Under the pieces are notes generated by a model. It had not been told where the DNA came from, did not search any database, and saw nothing but the letters and a program-made list of their open reading frames with translations. Below are positions 31,991 to 32,096 of a stretch of 32,096 bases of DNA, one piece after another. The position numbers and the translations under genes were made by a program. Source of the DNA: Candidatus Physcousia equi (GTDB taxonomy: Bacteria; Bacteroidota; Bacteroidia; Bacteroidales; Bacteroidaceae); assembly GCA_018065005.1 (NCBI GenBank), contig JAGHUD010000022.1:1-32096 (forward strand), read 5' to 3'. Each line of letters opens with the position of its first letter. Within the stretch, counting starts at the first letter, position 1.

Positions 31991-32096
31991 CCGGGAAAAT
32001 AGCCTGAAAGGCTTATAGCTTTCAGCCCAATGGCAAAGCGTTAGCGACGCCTTGGGTTAAATGTCGGTGGATGAAGACGCCTTGAAAAGGCAAAAG
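31991..32096. repeat. Hairpin-rich REP-like repeat, cut by the window edge
   Basis: Three short inverted repeats lie in a row: AGCCT-GAA-AGGCT (32001-32013), CCCAATGGC...GCCTTGGG (about 32027-32055) and GCCTT-GAA-AAGGC (about 32079-32091). Similar runs of 'xCCTGAAAGGx' and 'CCCAAxGGC...GCCxTTGGG' are, from memory, repeated many times in Bacteroidales genomes and often lie beside transposase genes. No gene is visible before the edge. Confidence 0.5.

Overview
The window looks like chromosomal DNA from a G+C-rich member of the Bacteroidales, most likely Prevotella-like. Four lines of evidence point there. The baseplate genes resemble the Bacteroidetes subtype (iii) of type VI secretion. Several promoters fit the Bacteroidetes form TTTG-N20-TAnnTTTG exactly. 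Secreted proteins end in a 'FDLxGRx...GxYxxxGKKxVxK'-like tail, typical of Prevotella secreted enzymes. Start codons follow A-rich leaders rather than strong Shine-Dalgarno sites.

Left half (40-15588, all + strand, tightly packed). The region opens with an E1/ThiF-like adenylating enzyme 14 nt upstream of four putative T6SS baseplate genes (TssG-, TssK-, TssE- and TssF-like). Next come a secreted glucosaminidase with LysM domains, a membrane-anchored Ser/Thr kinase, an SPFH/YdjI-like protein with a GYF_2 domain, a small stand-alone Met-rich/GYF_2 protein, a small membrane protein, a zinc-ribbon membrane protein, a secreted protein of unknown function, a peptidoglycan-binding protein with a hydrophobic C-terminus, and a PP2C phosphatase. 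The sheath, Hcp, VgrG and ClpV genes are not in the window, so this is probably the 3' part of a larger injection-machine locus. Inference: the kinase and phosphatase form a post-translational switch like PpkA/PppA, and the E1-like enzyme suggests an additional ubiquitin-like or sulfur-carrier activation step coupled to the baseplate. I do not know that combination from described T6SS loci, and it is the most interesting part of the window.

Middle (15589-25689, all - strand). A sulfatase, a GH16 glycanase and RidA form a probable operon for sulfated glycan (possibly mucin) breakdown. An M6-family metalloprotease follows, with its own promoter almost touching the start codon. Then comes a two-gene operon of a repeat-rich coiled-coil lipoprotein and an OmpA-family outer-membrane protein.

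Right end (26503-32096). An 826-residue C10 (streptopain/PrtT) relative carries BspA-type leucine-rich repeats but lacks a propeptide and the usual Asn-Trp active-site segment. It is followed by a DUF2147-SGNH hydrolase operon (-), an O6-alkylguanine-DNA alkyltransferase (+) and an 80-residue hypothetical gene (-). The last ~100 bases are hairpin-rich, REP-like repeat DNA cut by the window edge. Three intergenic gaps in or beside the left cluster hold short degenerate tandem repeats, one with an exact 22-bp period.
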